Source of the DNA: Enterobacter sp. Ag1
GTDB lineage: Bacteria > Pseudomonadota > Gammaproteobacteria > Enterobacterales > Enterobacteriaceae
Assembly (NCBI GenBank): GCA_000277545.1
Contig: AKXM01000015.1
Span: 8-64,007, forward strand
Length of the DNA stretch: 64,000 nt
Direction: 5' to 3'
Part shown: positions 8,720 through 19,429 of the stretch, piece after piece
How the letters are laid out: each line of letters starts with the position of its first letter
Numbering within the stretch: the stretch's first letter is position 1
Made by a program: the position numbers and the translations under genes
The notes under the pieces: model-generated
Seen by the model: only the letters and a program-made list of their open reading frames with translations
What the model was told of the DNA's origin: nothing
The model's database searches: none

Positions 8720-9826
8720 TTAAATTCCATCTTCCATTTTCAATAGCAAGAATTTACTTTTCAATCCTTCTATTTTGGCTGATAGCGCATACAGTTGCGC
8801 CGGTGGTATCTGCCTGTCGTTATCTTTTAAACGTTGGATCTGATTGAGCTGATTCTCTACCATGGTGCTCTGCCGGTGAACTGTTTCACGTAATTGATAT
8901 ATTGCCGTTTTTAACTCGGAAATAGTCATATAGGAGGTTCGTTTTTGTTCCGCCTCTAAAAGTCGTTTTTCAATGGCTGTAAGCTGTGAAATCAACTCTT
9001 CATAGATTGTATTAGCCGGCGCAGATTTGCTGGCAATTTCCTGCTTGTTTTTCCATTGAGTGACTAACGGATTATCTTGCCAGATGCTGTTGGTCACTCG
9101 CAGTACGTCTGGATTATCGGCACTTTGGTAGAGGGACAAAATGGAAAGTGCAAAGGCTGCGCCAGCTGCACTCCAGCAAAGCTTATTGGGCCAGGTTAAT
9201 GGCCGGGATTCGGGGAGCTGCAGGTGTGTTATCGTGGGTTCCAGCTTTGGCGCTGCCGGTACGGCGGGTTTGCTCTGCTGGGTTTGCTGCTGGAGCATTT
9301 TGATGTTCATCTCCAGCCACAGTGAGAGCTGCCGAAAAACATCTCCCTGGGAAGATTGCAGCTCAACGGCCTGGGCTTCTAACATCCCCGATGACATTAG
9401 CAACTGTTCCATCGCCGGGATGTTGTCCGTCTGTAGCGGAAGGCAATAAATTAACGGCGTTAGGTACCGGCAGTAGCTATCGATCATTTGGCGACGCAGA
9501 TCGAGCGCTGACAGGGGAGGCCAACAGGGAGGATGCTGTTTGGCAAAACCACTGGTAAAGACCTGGGTTGCACTGGCAACACCTTTCCAGCCATTTCGCT
9601 GACAGGCAATCAGGCAGTACCACATCCCAATTTGAAGGTCGTAGCCAAATTTTTGGAATAGCTGATTGCAGTCCTTTTCCCGTTCTCTCCACCAGTTACC
9701 GTCGTCTGAATAAATCTTCCAGCGGTGCATGTCGTTGCTGAACTGGAGAAAAGTATGATGGCCACGCGGATCGTGGCTGTTAATTTTCAGCGTGCGGGTA
9801 TGCTCAGAATGGATGGGCTCGCTCAT
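8720..9826 (-). CDS. vasL: T6SS VasL/TagA-like protein (ImpA N-terminal domain)
   Basis: A 368-residue last gene of the T6SS operon. The N-terminal third resembles the ImpA_N domain of TssA proteins (DPRGHHTFLQFSNDMHRW...), a single membrane segment lies near residues 212-232 (LCWSAAGAAFALSILSLY), and the C-terminal third is coiled-coil-like. This architecture matches the VasL domain proteins, whose Vibrio member TagA binds the distal end of the growing sheath and stops polymerisation. Its ATG overlaps the tssH stop as ATGA, indicating translational coupling. The family is clear; the TagA-like role is inferred. Confidence 0.8.
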   Translation of the reverse strand: MSEPIHSEHTRTLKINSHDPRGHHTFLQFSNDMHRWKIYSDDGNWWREREKDCNQLFQKFGYDLQIGMWYCLIACQRNGWKGVASATQVFTSGFAKQHPPCWPPLSALDLRRQMIDSYCRYLTPLIYCLPLQTDNIPAMEQLLMSSGMLEAQAVELQSSQGDVFRQLSLWLEMNIKMLQQQTQQSKPAVPAAPKLEPTITHLQLPESRPLTWPNKLCWSAAGAAFALSILSLYQSADNPDVLRVTNSIWQDNPLVTQWKNKQEIASKSAPANTIYEELISQLTAIEKRLLEAEQKRTSYMTISELKTAIYQLRETVHRQSTMVENQLNQIQRLKDNDRQIPPAQLYALSAKIEGLKSKFLLLKMEDGI

Positions 9827-12348
9827 GTTGTGACCTTCTCTGCGCGCAGGGTGAGGACTTTTTTACTGACGTCGATTCTTAAGGGGATTCCCGGCGCGCC
9901 ATGCAATGCGCTGTCGGCCATCAGCGGGAGCAGATGCTGATTCAAAACCTGATCAATATCGCGGGCACCACTTTGAGCCACCCGGCAGCGGTCGGCAATC
10001 CAACTGACGGCTCGTTTGCTGTAACCCGGCTGCGCGGAGGCATCTGCTGCTTTCTGGTATCGCTGGCACAAACGCTGCAATTTAAGACCAATGATTTCAT
10101 TCATCGCGTCAGAAGAGAGCGGCAGATAGGGCGTCAGCGTCATGCGCCCCATGAGTGCCGGGCTAAATACGCGTTCAAATTCCGGGCGAATGGCATTACA
10201 CAGCGCCTCAGGGCTGATTTCCCCTGAATCATAGGTTGCCATCAACGTTTCGCTGGCGAGGTTGGACGTCATAATAATCAGCGTATTGCGGAAGTTGATC
10301 TGCTGGCCTTCTGCGTCCTCGATCTGGCCCTTATCAAAGATTTGATAAAATAGCTCCATAACGTCCGGGTGGGCTTTTTCTACTTCATCAAGCAAGACGA
10401 CAGAGTAGGGATTGCGACGAACAGCTTCAGTAAGTACGCCACCCTGGCCGAAGCCGACATAGCCTGGAGGGGAGCCTTTCAGGCCGGAAATTGAATGCGC
10501 TTCCTGGTATTCGGACATATTGATGATCACCATGCTTTCCTCACCGCCAAACAGCAATTCGGCCAGCGCAAGCGAGGTTTCCGTTTTTCCCGTGCCGGAT
10601 GGACCTGCCAGCATGTAGACCCCCATTGGCTTGAGCGGGTCCCCCATACCTGCCCGGCTGATTCGTACCTGCTGCGCGATCTGTTTGAGAGCGTGATCCT
10701 GACCAATCACTCTTCCGGCCAGTCGCTCAAATAAAGCATCGATTTGCTGATGCTCTTTCTCCAGCATTCGCCCTAGTGGAATGCCCGTCCAGTCGGCCAC
10801 TACATCTGCAATGCAGGTCGCATCGACACATTCAAATACCATGGCATGTTGCTGATGTCTGGCCGACAGTCTCTCCCGGCCGTGGGAAATAAATGCGGCA
10901 TCTTTGCTGTTCAGCAATTGCTGAACCAGGTCATTTTGTTCCCTCCATTCCTTGGTAAGGGCTTCAAGCTTTTGCGTTAACTCTGTGGTTTGCCGCGTCA
11001 ATATTTCAAGGCGCTTTGGCGCTGTGTCTTCTCGTCTCAGGGCTTCACATTCACTGCTAATCGCCCGTAGCTGGACGTTGAGCGCTTCAATTTCTTTGGG
11101 TTCGTGGGTTTGAGACACGGCGACTCGGGCACAGGCCGTATCCAGCAGACTGACGCACTTGTCCGGCATTTGCCGCCCGGCGATATAGCGATTGGAAAGA
11201 GTAACCGCCGCATGGATCGCGCTTTCTAATACGGGCACACCGTGGTGTTGCTCCATTGCCGGAGACATTGCTCTGAGCATGGTTGTCGCATTTTCGATAT
11301 CAGGTTCTGCGACTTTGACAACCTGGAAGCGGCGGGTTAATGCGGCATCTTTTTCGAAGTACTTTTTATATTCAGCCCAGGTAGTGGCGGCAATCACGCG
11401 CAGTTCGCCGCGAGCCAGGGCGGGTTTCAGGAGATTGGCCGCGTCGTTCTGACCCGCCTGGCCACCGGCGCCAATCAGCATATGGGCTTCATCAATAAAC
11501 AAAATAATGGGTTTGGGGGCACGCGTGATTTCTTTTAGCAATGCCTGAAGACGGTTTTCAAATTCTCCTTTTACGCTGGCTCCGGCCTGCAGCAACCCAA
11601 GATCCAGGGTCAGAACTTCCATCGCTCTCAGTTCAGGCGGCACCGTGCCCTCGGCAATCCGTAGCGCCAGCCCTTCGGCGATAGCCGTTTTACCCACGCC
11701 CGGTTCGCCCGTCAAAATCGGGTTGTTTTGCCGGCGTCGCAGCAGGATATCGACCATTTGCCTTATTTCAGATTCACGTCCGAGCACGGGATCCAGGGCA
11801 CCTTTTTGGGCCAATTCGCTCAGATTGCGGGTATATTTTTTCAGTGAAGACTGCGTGGCAAGGTGGTCATTATTTGGCTGGGAACTGGCTGGCGAAGAAG
11901 CACGAAGAAGTTCATTAACTTTGTCCGATTCGCAGTGCAGGGCATCCTGAACCTGTTTAGTGAAAAGCGGTTTAACTATATCGCTGAAAGCGCTGGCAAT
12001 TAGCGCTTCAGGCGTTAGTGTGCCGCTTCCCCACCGTGCGCTGGCCAGCATCCACCCATTCGTTAACCACTCTACCAGCTCGGTGGAAAATACCGGCGTG
12101 GGCACCTGCGCTTTATTCGCCCGGGTCAGCGCATGTTGCAGCGCACTGAATAACTGGCTGACGGGTAAACCTGTTTGCAAACTTAGCGTTTCAAATAAGG
12201 TGCTTTGCTGCTGAATGATAGCCAGCAGCAGGTGCTCTGGCGTCACCTCCGTATGCTGCTGGGAGGCTGCATGACTAACGGCAGTATCGAGCGCGGCTCG
12301 GGTATCGGTATTAAGTCTGCTGATAATAGATTTTAAATAATGGTTCAT
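9823..12348 (-). CDS. tssH: T6SS sheath-recycling ATPase TssH (ClpV)
   Basis: An 841-residue AAA+ unfoldase of the ClpB type that disassembles contracted TssBC sheaths. A Clp_N domain fills residues 1-140, the first ATPase site has GEPGVGKT and FIDEAH, the middle coiled-coil domain follows, and the second ATPase site has GPSGTGKT and [13 protein letters not shown] chose the ATG at 12348 because GGGAGA lies four bases upstream; two further ATGs at 12351 and 12360 are too close to or before that site. It lies directly after tssM and overlaps vasL. Confidence 0.95.
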   Translation of the reverse strand: MNHYLKSIISRLNTDTRAALDTAVSHAASQQHTEVTPEHLLLAIIQQQSTLFETLSLQTGLPVSQLFSALQHALTRANKAQVPTPVFSTELVEWLTNGWMLASARWGSGTLTPEALIASAFSDIVKPLFTKQVQDALHCESDKVNELLRASSPASSQPNNDHLATQSSLKKYTRNLSELAQKGALDPVLGRESEIRQMVDILLRRRQNNPILTGEPGVGKTAIAEGLALRIAEGTVPPELRAMEVLTLDLGLLQAGASVKGEFENRLQALLKEITRAPKPIILFIDEAHMLIGAGGQAGQNDAANLLKPALARGELRVIAATTWAEYKKYFEKDAALTRRFQVVKVAEPDIENATTMLRAMSPAMEQHHGVPVLESAIHAAVTLSNRYIAGRQMPDKCVSLLDTACARVAVSQTHEPKEIEALNVQLRAISSECEALRREDTAPKRLEILTRQTTELTQKLEALTKEWREQNDLVQQLLNSKDAAFISHGRERLSARHQQHAMVFECVDATCIADVVADWTGIPLGRMLEKEHQQIDALFERLAGRVIGQDHALKQIAQQVRISRAGMGDPLKPMGVYMLAGPSGTGKTETSLALAELLFGGEESMVIINMSEYQEAHSISGLKGSPPGYVGFGQGGVLTEAVRRNPYSVVLLDEVEKAHPDVMELFYQIFDKGQIEDAEGQQINFRNTLIIMTSNLASETLMATYDSGEISPEALCNAIRPEFERVFSPALMGRMTLTPYLPLSSDAMNEIIGLKLQRLCQRYQKAADASAQPGYSKRAVSWIADRCRVAQSGARDIDQVLNQHLLPLMADSALHGAPGIPLRIDVSKKVLTLRAEKVTT

Positions 12349-12366
12349 CATTTCTCCCATCAGGTA

Positions 12367-15300
12367 TTAATTGCACTGAGCGATATCGCCGGGCAGCGCT
12401 GAAATAGGGTTGCTAAGTTGTGTTTCTGAACGAAAGGCAAGGTCGGCAATTTGCGTGTTAAGACTGTCGATGTTTTGCGCCAGGGCATCCCAGCTTTGCC
12501 AGGCCGTTTCCAGTTGGTTCGTGTCGGAGAGGGCAAAACGCACCAGCAGATGTTTGATTCCGGTCTGTTTGAGCAAGTCTTCATCGTCGCCAAATTCATC
12601 GCTTTGGAATAATGCTTCGCCGGAATTAAAGCGGCGAATGAAGGCCGGCCAGGCGTCTTCGCCATAAAGGCGATGGTGGACGGTGAACCCAGGGAAAATG
12701 ACGCTGACAGTGACGTCGGTACACTGGCCGGGCTGCCAGCTAAAGTCATGTTTGTCGGCAAAGTTCATGCTGAGAAATTTCTGTTCACCCTTCTGGCAGC
12801 TCAGCGTTAGCTGCGTACCGGTAGGCACTAGCTGTGCGCCACCTGGCACGGAGGCTGGCATACTGGCGACATTGAGCTTCCAGATTTTTTTCGACAGCGT
12901 GGTTTGTTCGCCTTCCAGGGGGGCCACTTTTGCCACCAACGCCGCCATTTGGTCTCCGTCTCGCGTTGATTGCCGGTCCTGAACTTCCAGAAGCTTTTCT
13001 GCCGAAAAATTGTGCCTGACGAGATGAATAAACTCCTCTGCCAGAGGAGCCTGTATGCCGGTAAAACTGACTGCCCCCAGGCCGTTTTTAGCTTTTGCGA
13101 GGAAAGGGCTGGCGGGGCCACGCAAAAAATCGCCTACCAGCTGTTGGCTTAGCGCCTGCTGCTGTTCGTAGTCACGGGTTTCGTTATTTTTCCCCAGGGG
13201 CCAGATGACAGATCTTTTCCATTGTTCATTAAGCCAGCAGGCGCTCTGATGGATGGCATTCGCCGCTAAGCGGCGGGCATCATTTTGATAAAACAGCCAT
13301 ACGGCGTTGATTCCTGCGTCGGTATTCTGAGGTGTCAGGTGTTCCTGAAGCGCGGTGAGAGCCGGTAATAAATCGGTTAGCGGATTACCGTCACCGTTAT
13401 CATTTTTTGCAAAAAGGGCTCGGGTCAGGTGTGCGTCAGGGATCCCCTGTGATACGGCCTCTTTGACGGCTTTGTTTCGAACGTCCTGCCAGTGAAGCCA
13501 TGCCCGATCGGCGGGCGCGGAACCGCCGGGGATGTTGTTATCTTTTCTGCCTTGTAGCCAGGCGATAAAAGACTGGCGAACCTGCCTGTCTATTTGCCTG
13601 GTACGGCGTACCATGGCACTGGTGTTTGCATCGGCTGACAGTTGCTGAAGCTGGCGAAGCGTTTGCAGCCATGGCTGCGCCTGGGCAGCCGTTATGCCCT
13701 GAAGTTCGTTCAGTGTGCGGTGCATAAATTGCATCGCCGCACTTTTATTTTGCCCTAATGCGATGAGATGCGGATGCGACACCTTTGAGGGCGTTGTAGG
13801 AGACAAATGGGCGCTCACCTCAATCAGATATCGCTGCCAGGCATCCTGTCGCCGTGCCGGCCATCGCATTTTTTCCTGCGTAAGAATAGGCAGGGGATGA
13901 GCGACCGCTTTTTCCAGGGTATTTATCCACCCGAAATAGGTTTTTTCACCCTCGAGTGTCCAGAGACTTGAGAGCGCTATCGAATCGGAGAGCGACGGCC
14001 ACCAGGCCGCTGCCTGAAGTGGGGATGGCATAGCGCCAGGTGCAACGAGCCACTGCAGAGCTGGATCGTGATTCACTAAACTCTCCAGCAGCCGTTGGGC
14101 CGTATGCAGCCACTTTTCGCCGTCCGGGCTGCGCATGAAGTGGCGTTCTATCGCCATAACAGTCAGCGGAGAGAGCGTTTGTGGGTAATCACGCTGCAGC
14201 AAGGCTTCTTTTACCGATGCGTTTTTTTGCAGTTCATCAAGCGTGGCGCCAGCCCGCATTTGCTGCCAGGTAATTACCGCATTGGCCAGGGAGAGGATAA
14301 GAGCTCGCTGCTCTTCAGGGGCCGCACGTAATACCTGCCATTGATAGGCATCCAGAGCAGCCTCTGGTTGACGTTTACTGGATGGCGACTGCACTAAACG
14401 TGTTTCTGCTTTCTCTCGCCGCTGCTCAAGTAAAGGCAAAAACGGCAGATAGCGAGGGGAAAGAGAATGTCGCGCTTCATCTTTGGCTAAAAATGCCGCC
14501 AGGCTATCGGGGGACTGTTGGGGGGCTTTGGCGTTTAGATAGTCAAAGCTTAGCCACGCGCTGGCCGTGATCCAAACTGCGATAAATGCGATTGCAACGG
14601 AGCATATTTTTCTGGCATGGGAGCGCTGGAACCAGTGTTGATTGCCCCGACGCAGGCCAAGATCTTTTAAATGGTGGGCCAGTAGATGATGAATAAAAAG
14701 CCCCGTCCGGCGGCTGCGATTTTCCTCTAAAGGTTCCGTCGCACAGAACCATATGCTGCTGAGAGTGGTGTGTCGAAAATACGCGTTGGGTTCGCACAAA
14801 GACGCCACGGTATAGCAAAGTGAAGGCTCCAGCCGGGAGAACGCTTCCGGGAAGTCGAGTAGCGTGGCGTATTCAGTTGCCGTGAGACCGTCAGAGCGCC
14901 CCATGCTGAGCCTGATGTGTGACATACCCTGTCTTAACGCTGAAAACAGCGGTTGCAGGATCTGCTCATCTTGCCCATCTATATGCGGGGGTTGGCTCCA
15001 TGTGTAGCCCAACGGCTGTAGGCGTTGCTCAGAGGAGAGCTGCTGAGCCCAAAGGCTGAAGCCGGGAAAACGATCGCATTGGGTAATTAAAATATGCAGC
15101 GGCAGCTGTTCACCAAAACGACGAACCGGCGGCTCGAGAAGCGCTCTTTGCTGGCGGATAAGTGAATGCAATGCGCTAAGATCCTGGTTTAGCAGCGAAG
15201 TTACCGGAATCGCAATAATCACGCCTGCGGGGGCTGGCATGCTTGTGCACCATTGCACCAGCCTTTTCCATGCCTGGGCGATAGCTGGTGAACCGGAGAG

Positions 15301-15777
15301 AAAATTACTGGAGACGTCCAGGACGCAAAGTTGGCGGAAGAACCACCAGCGCAGCGTTCTGGTTGGTCTTATCTCGGTATCATCGGCGCTATTATAAAAT
15401 GTTGGCAAACCAGCGCTGGCCAACAGCGTGCTCTTTCCGCAGCGATCGCCCAATATCAAATATAGCGGGACTGTCTCTCGCTGACGGCGTGCCCCTTTGA
15501 TAATGCTGGCCCCGGTTTTCCAGTGCGCTTTCAGCACAAATTCACGGCGGGAAAGACGATATTTTTCAAAGAGGCGTCGCCCTTTTTTGCCCTTTATTAT
15601 CAGAACAAGGCCATGCCCAGCGCACCATAACAAGACGGTAATGAGCAGCATTGACAGGCAAAAGACCAGTATTGAGGTTGTACTCCAGTTTTGCCATAAG
15701 CCGAGGGTAAAGCTAAATAAAACCGAGAAACAAATAACCAGCAGCCAGCCGGTAAAACACGCTAATTTTTTAAGCAT
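12367..15777 (-). CDS. tssM: T6SS membrane-complex protein TssM (IcmF)
   Basis: A 1136-residue IcmF-family inner-membrane protein that forms the trans-envelope complex with TssL and TssJ. Two membrane helices lie at residues 8-28 and 35-62, a nucleotide-binding-like cytoplasmic domain follows, a third helix lies near 395-412, and the rest is the large periplasmic part. The P-loop region reads LGDRCGKST, one residue shorter than the GxxxxGKS consensus, so ATP binding may be lost, as in several TssM proteins. It lies five bases after tssL and 18 bases before the tssH start. Confidence 0.95.
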   Translation of the reverse strand: MLKKLACFTGWLLVICFSVLFSFTLGLWQNWSTTSILVFCLSMLLITVLLWCAGHGLVLIIKGKKGRRLFEKYRLSRREFVLKAHWKTGASIIKGARRQRETVPLYLILGDRCGKSTLLASAGLPTFYNSADDTEIRPTRTLRWWFFRQLCVLDVSSNFLSGSPAIAQAWKRLVQWCTSMPAPAGVIIAIPVTSLLNQDLSALHSLIRQQRALLEPPVRRFGEQLPLHILITQCDRFPGFSLWAQQLSSEQRLQPLGYTWSQPPHIDGQDEQILQPLFSALRQGMSHIRLSMGRSDGLTATEYATLLDFPEAFSRLEPSLCYTVASLCEPNAYFRHTTLSSIWFCATEPLEENRSRRTGLFIHHLLAHHLKDLGLRRGNQHWFQRSHARKICSVAIAFIAVWITASAWLSFDYLNAKAPQQSPDSLAAFLAKDEARHSLSPRYLPFLPLLEQRREKAETRLVQSPSSKRQPEAALDAYQWQVLRAAPEEQRALILSLANAVITWQQMRAGATLDELQKNASVKEALLQRDYPQTLSPLTVMAIERHFMRSPDGEKWLHTAQRLLESLVNHDPALQWLVAPGAMPSPLQAAAWWPSLSDSIALSSLWTLEGEKTYFGWINTLEKAVAHPLPILTQEKMRWPARRQDAWQRYLIEVSAHLSPTTPSKVSHPHLIALGQNKSAAMQFMHRTLNELQGITAAQAQPWLQTLRQLQQLSADANTSAMVRRTRQIDRQVRQSFIAWLQGRKDNNIPGGSAPADRAWLHWQDVRNKAVKEAVSQGIPDAHLTRALFAKNDNGDGNPLTDLLPALTALQEHLTPQNTDAGINAVWLFYQNDARRLAANAIHQSACWLNEQWKRSVIWPLGKNNETRDYEQQQALSQQLVGDFLRGPASPFLAKAKNGLGAVSFTGIQAPLAEEFIHLVRHNFSAEKLLEVQDRQSTRDGDQMAALVAKVAPLEGEQTTLSKKIWKLNVASMPASVPGGAQLVPTGTQLTLSCQKGEQKFLSMNFADKHDFSWQPGQCTDVTVSVIFPGFTVHHRLYGEDAWPAFIRRFNSGEALFQSDEFGDDEDLLKQTGIKHLLVRFALSDTNQLETAWQSWDALAQNIDSLNTQIADLAFRSETQLSNPISALPGDIAQCN

Positions 15778-15782
15778 AGTAT

Positions 15783-16394
15783 TCAGGACATATCGTAAAG
15801 GGCGAAAAAGAGAATCGAATAAAGCAGGAATACGACCAGCGCGGCCAAAAGAAGCGGGCGCAGCCGCTGGGAGATGGAGGTGGACTTTGGCATTCGTTCC
15901 GGCATGATTTCCGCCTCATTCGGCCATTTTTGCCATTTTTCGGGCAAGCAAAGTTTTCGCTGTTCTTCGATCACGATATGAAGAGGCTGTTTGTCTTCAG
16001 ACGTGCTGTACTGGCCCTGAAAACCTTGCTGCAGGCAAAAGAGAAACACTTTGCGTGCCTGGCCATACGCGGGGTTAAGCTTCTCAAGCTGAGTAAAAAA
16101 AAGTTCTCCTGCCGTTGTGATATTTAAATACTTCCGCTGCAGCAGCTCACTTCTCCAGTGATGCCGCCAGGGAATGTCAGAACTGAGAATGGCTTCATCC
16201 AGCCAGGCGATAACGGCGATACGTGCCGCTTCTTTTTCATCCCCGCAGGTATCCTGTAACGCAGCGTCCTGTTCTGCTTTTTCGAACAGCTTGATGCAGA
16301 GCTGACGGCTTTGCTCATAGTCGGTCAGCTCGTTTCCCCCCGTGATATGTAATACCTGCTTGAATACCGGAAGATAGCTGTCAAGGAGCTGCAT
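15783..16394 (-). CDS. tssL: T6SS membrane-complex protein TssL (DotU)
   Basis: A 203-residue DotU-family protein. The cytoplasmic helical domain fills residues 1-170 (WLDEAILSS, WRSELLQRKYLN, FFTQLEKL are typical) and a C-terminal anchor lies at 180-200. It has no peptidoglycan-binding extension. Its ATG overlaps the tssK stop as TAATG, and it is followed after five bases by tssM. Confidence 0.93.
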   Translation of the reverse strand: MQLLDSYLPVFKQVLHITGGNELTDYEQSRQLCIKLFEKAEQDAALQDTCGDEKEAARIAVIAWLDEAILSSDIPWRHHWRSELLQRKYLNITTAGELFFTQLEKLNPAYGQARKVFLFCLQQGFQGQYSTSEDKQPLHIVIEEQRKLCLPEKWQKWPNEAEIMPERMPKSTSISQRLRPLLLAALVVFLLYSILFFALYDMS

Positions 16395-17746
16395 TATTCC
16401 GCCCCCATAAAAATCACCTGAACCACAAGATCGTCGGGAGCGTCATCCCAGTAAAAAACAATATTTTTTTGATTTTCAATGCTTTTCCATAGGTCATCTT
16501 GCTTTTGTATCATGAAGTAGAAAGCATCTTTACGGTTAGGTACGCCTCGTGGGGTTGGCGTTAGCCGGGAAACTGGAATGCCCGGTAGGGCATGCTGAAT
16601 CAAGGTGTGAATGGCCGATTTTGCGGCAACTTTAAAGTTTGAACTGTCCGGGTTGGACGCGGTTTCTGAACTCAGCATTAAGAGAACATTGCCGGTTTTT
16701 TCCCACGGTAATGCCTGCAAATCGCCGTAAAAAACGCGCTGCTCGTCTGCAACTAACGACACCCAGGTGTTGTCTTCTAACGTCAGGTTATTCAGAAGGG
16801 CAAGAATGAATTTTCTGGCGCTGGTGAAGCAGGCGCAGAGGTTGAAATGGTCGTACGGCAGTAAAGGGGTTTCACCTTCCCACTCACCGTTGAAAGAACA
16901 CTGCTCGCTAAAGCTGGAGAGCTCACCGATAAGCTGCAACAGCTGCCCATAAATGTGCCATGGATGCATGGAGGATACGCGGCAGCAATGCTGTAACAGA
17001 GGAAGAGCGCGGTTTAATGAACGCATGACCAGCAGTTGAGTCATGTCCCCCGAGCTGGCATTTTTGAGCTGATCCGAACGTTTGTACTCCGCTAGCTGGT
17101 GCGCGCGATTAGCCAGTTCAGCATACAGACCGTCCAGGAGCGTTTTTAGCGCCGGCGACCCATTCAGCGTGATTACGGGAGGCGCAAAGTTTGGATCGAT
17201 GACTACCCTGTCATTTTCATAGCGAAGCCTTAATAAAGGTAAAAATTCGCAGTCGACGACGGAGGCTTTTTCATCGTCACTAAGGATCTGAACATTATAT
17301 AAAATTCGGGATACGCTACATTCCGGGCCGTTGAAGTAAACGTCTTTCATGACATCTTCCTGGCGAGGTTTTAGCCATCGACTGTTGGGGGAGTCCCCAA
17401 CATTGGCATGGCCTGGATCGAACCGGCGTAAAGCTAGCCAAAGCGTGAAGGGCTTTTCAATTTGCTTCCAGGCTTCACGGAACATGCGAGGCTGTAAAAA
17501 GCAATTTCCGGGATATTCGAGATAATCACCGGACGGCAATATAGCCTGCAATCGGTCTATCTTGAGGGTGAAGTCCACCAGTGTTTCAGGATTGAAATCA
17601 CAGTGAATAAGGCCGGTGTTCCAAGGTTGCGACAGCTGGCGATGCCGCGCCAACATATAGTTGTGGTGTAAATCGACCGACTGTAGATGCTGTGGCTGAA
17701 GGTACACGCCGGAGTACCAGTAGATCTGTTGAAGTTCTGGATACAC
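16394..17746 (-). CDS. tssK: T6SS baseplate protein TssK
   Basis: A 450-residue TssK that connects the baseplate to the membrane complex. The hallmark YWYSGVYLQPQHLQ lies at residues 8-21, and KTYFxxx-like shoulder and C-terminal head regions follow, ending in VVQVIFMGAE. The start is a GTG at 17746: AGGAGAA lies just upstream, inside the end of tssJ, and the family N-terminus aligns here. The upstream ATG of the longest frame would add 30 unrelated residues that are antisense-like sequence of tssJ. Confidence 0.94.
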   Translation of the reverse strand: MYPELQQIYWYSGVYLQPQHLQSVDLHHNYMLARHRQLSQPWNTGLIHCDFNPETLVDFTLKIDRLQAILPSGDYLEYPGNCFLQPRMFREAWKQIEKPFTLWLALRRFDPGHANVGDSPNSRWLKPRQEDVMKDVYFNGPECSVSRILYNVQILSDDEKASVVDCEFLPLLRLRYENDRVVIDPNFAPPVITLNGSPALKTLLDGLYAELANRAHQLAEYKRSDQLKNASSGDMTQLLVMRSLNRALPLLQHCCRVSSMHPWHIYGQLLQLIGELSSFSEQCSFNGEWEGETPLLPYDHFNLCACFTSARKFILALLNNLTLEDNTWVSLVADEQRVFYGDLQALPWEKTGNVLLMLSSETASNPDSSNFKVAAKSAIHTLIQHALPGIPVSRLTPTPRGVPNRKDAFYFMIQKQDDLWKSIENQKNIVFYWDDAPDDLVVQVIFMGAE

Positions 17747-17747
17747 G

Positions 17748-18359
17748 TTATTCTCCTGTGTCCGTTGGCGCGGTGTTATTGAGCGTGAAGGGGGCTTTTT
17801 CTGCCCCGGAGAACTGGCTAATACTGTCGCTGCCAAGCCGAATATTCAGCGTGACGGGGGTCAGATGTGCTTGCCAGCCAGGCCGCAACCAGCCTGATTT
17901 TGTGCTGGTGACGGGCACGGGTACGAGGGCCATATGCTGACTCTGTGGAAAGGGGTAATACCCCGCCACGACGGCAAAAAAGCGCGTATTCTCGCTGCGG
18001 TCTATATGCAGAGTGGCGTTTTGCCCCGGCATGGCGGCGTAGCGATCTATCTTGAGAATGTCGTTATGGCTGCCGGCGGCACGGAACAGGTTTTTCAGCG
18101 TCAGGGGCGTTGAAAATAGCTGTGTTAGCGTCTCAGCCTTGTTTGCCTGAATAATCAAAACGGTGCAGCTGTTTGCAATCCCATTCAGAGAATTGAGATC
18201 CGGATCCGCCTGAAGTTGCACCGTGATGGCCCCGGATGAAAAAGGTGCTTTAACCTGCTCTATAGCCAGTTTTTCAGATGCCTGTGAGTCGGCATCGGCA
18301 GCGCAGCCGCTTAGTAACACGACGGAGGGGAGCGCGATTAACATGGTTGCTCTGCGCAT
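17748..18359 (-). CDS. tssJ: T6SS outer-membrane lipoprotein TssJ
   Basis: A 203-residue lipoprotein with the signal sequence ending in the lipobox LLSGC at residues 15-19, so acylation at Cys19 is expected. The remainder is the TssJ beta-sandwich (VQLQADPDLN, LFSTPLTLKNLF). It anchors the T6SS membrane complex by binding periplasmic TssM. The start overlaps the tssA stop as TGATG, and its stop is one base before the tssK GTG. Confidence 0.93.
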   Translation of the reverse strand: MRRATMLIALPSVVLLSGCAADADSQASEKLAIEQVKAPFSSGAITVQLQADPDLNSLNGIANSCTVLIIQANKAETLTQLFSTPLTLKNLFRAAGSHNDILKIDRYAAMPGQNATLHIDRSENTRFFAVVAGYYPFPQSQHMALVPVPVTSTKSGWLRPGWQAHLTPVTLNIRLGSDSISQFSGAEKAPFTLNNTAPTDTGE

Positions 18360-19417
18360 CAGTCCACTTTTCCTGTCAGTACATTATTGATTTCCCTGAT
18401 ACTGCCGCTGTCTTCGATCATTTCCTGCAGCCAGTCAGTTAGCGTCATGTTTGCCCAGCGTGCGGCTCTTTCCATCAGGAAAGGAACCGGGCTGGAGGGT
18501 TCTGACTGGCGAAAATAGGCCGCGATCGCCAACATTTGGCTGATGGCAAGCTCACGGCTCATTGCCTGTGGTGAATGGCGCACTGGCGCTTCTGTTGACT
18601 GCGGCGGAGAGTCTTCAAGAACTTGGGTAAGCGTGAGGGCTTCATCAGGAAGTGGGATCGCACGCTGTGTCAGGCGCTGAAGGTAGTCTCTAAGATCGCT
18701 CAGCGTTTGGCGGGTTAGGGTAAATAATTCCCCCTCCTGATCCTGGCTCAGCGAGGCATAGCGACTTTCCAGCGATTTCAATAGGGTGGTGATTTGTTCT
18801 ACCCGAGCGGCCTGCTGACTGATTTCAATGGAGGAAAATGCGGTGGCCTGTTTGTCAAAGGTCGCCATCGTCAGATCCCCCTCTTGCTCTATCAGCGCAT
18901 CAAGGGACTCCGGGTTGCTATTGATTTTGTGTTCAAAGGCGAGGATTTGCCGCCATTTTGCCAGGGTGGTGTTGGTCTGGCGCAGCATCGGCTGGGTAAA
19001 TAAAATTTGATTGAGCTCGCGATCCAACCGCACCAGCTTGCTACGGCGGATGGTGAGACCTTCTTCTTCCAGCGACGGCCAGCATTGATACCAAAAGCGA
19101 GTCATGAACTCACTCAGAAAATCAATACTGCCCAGCAGGCCTTCCAGCCCTTTCTGGTGGCATGTTGCTTCGACAAACCAGCACGCAAGCTGCAGGTCTT
19201 TACTTTGTTCCGCCAGCGCTTGTTCACTCAAGGATTGAACAAGATGCCAGTCCGCCTGGCGAGGCTCGCTAACGGCCCAATCACCTTGGGGAAGATCGTC
19301 CTCATCGCTTTCTCGCGCCTGGCGGATTTGGTCGAAGACGGGTTCATACTCGAGGTGATTTCCCATAGGGTTGTCGAGCGATATTGGTGCCAGCAGAGTT
19401 GAAAAATCTGACTGCAT
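18359..19417 (-). CDS. tssA: T6SS baseplate/sheath assembly protein TssA
   Basis: A 352-residue ImpA-family protein. The N-terminal ImpA_N domain begins FSTLLAPISLDNPMGNHLEYEPVFDQI and includes WHLVQSLSEQALAEQSKDLQLACWFVEA; the C-terminal part is helical and ends in LTDWLQEMIEDSG, typical of TssA with a C-terminal oligomerisation domain. TGAGG seven bases before the ATG at 19417 supports this start over a TTG four codons upstream. TssA primes sheath polymerisation. It differs from vasL at the operon end, so two ImpA-domain proteins are encoded. Confidence 0.9.
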   Translation of the reverse strand: MQSDFSTLLAPISLDNPMGNHLEYEPVFDQIRQARESDEDDLPQGDWAVSEPRQADWHLVQSLSEQALAEQSKDLQLACWFVEATCHQKGLEGLLGSIDFLSEFMTRFWYQCWPSLEEEGLTIRRSKLVRLDRELNQILFTQPMLRQTNTTLAKWRQILAFEHKINSNPESLDALIEQEGDLTMATFDKQATAFSSIEISQQAARVEQITTLLKSLESRYASLSQDQEGELFTLTRQTLSDLRDYLQRLTQRAIPLPDEALTLTQVLEDSPPQSTEAPVRHSPQAMSRELAISQMLAIAAYFRQSEPSSPVPFLMERAARWANMTLTDWLQEMIEDSGSIREINNVLTGKVD

Positions 19418-19429
19418 AGAGAACCTCAA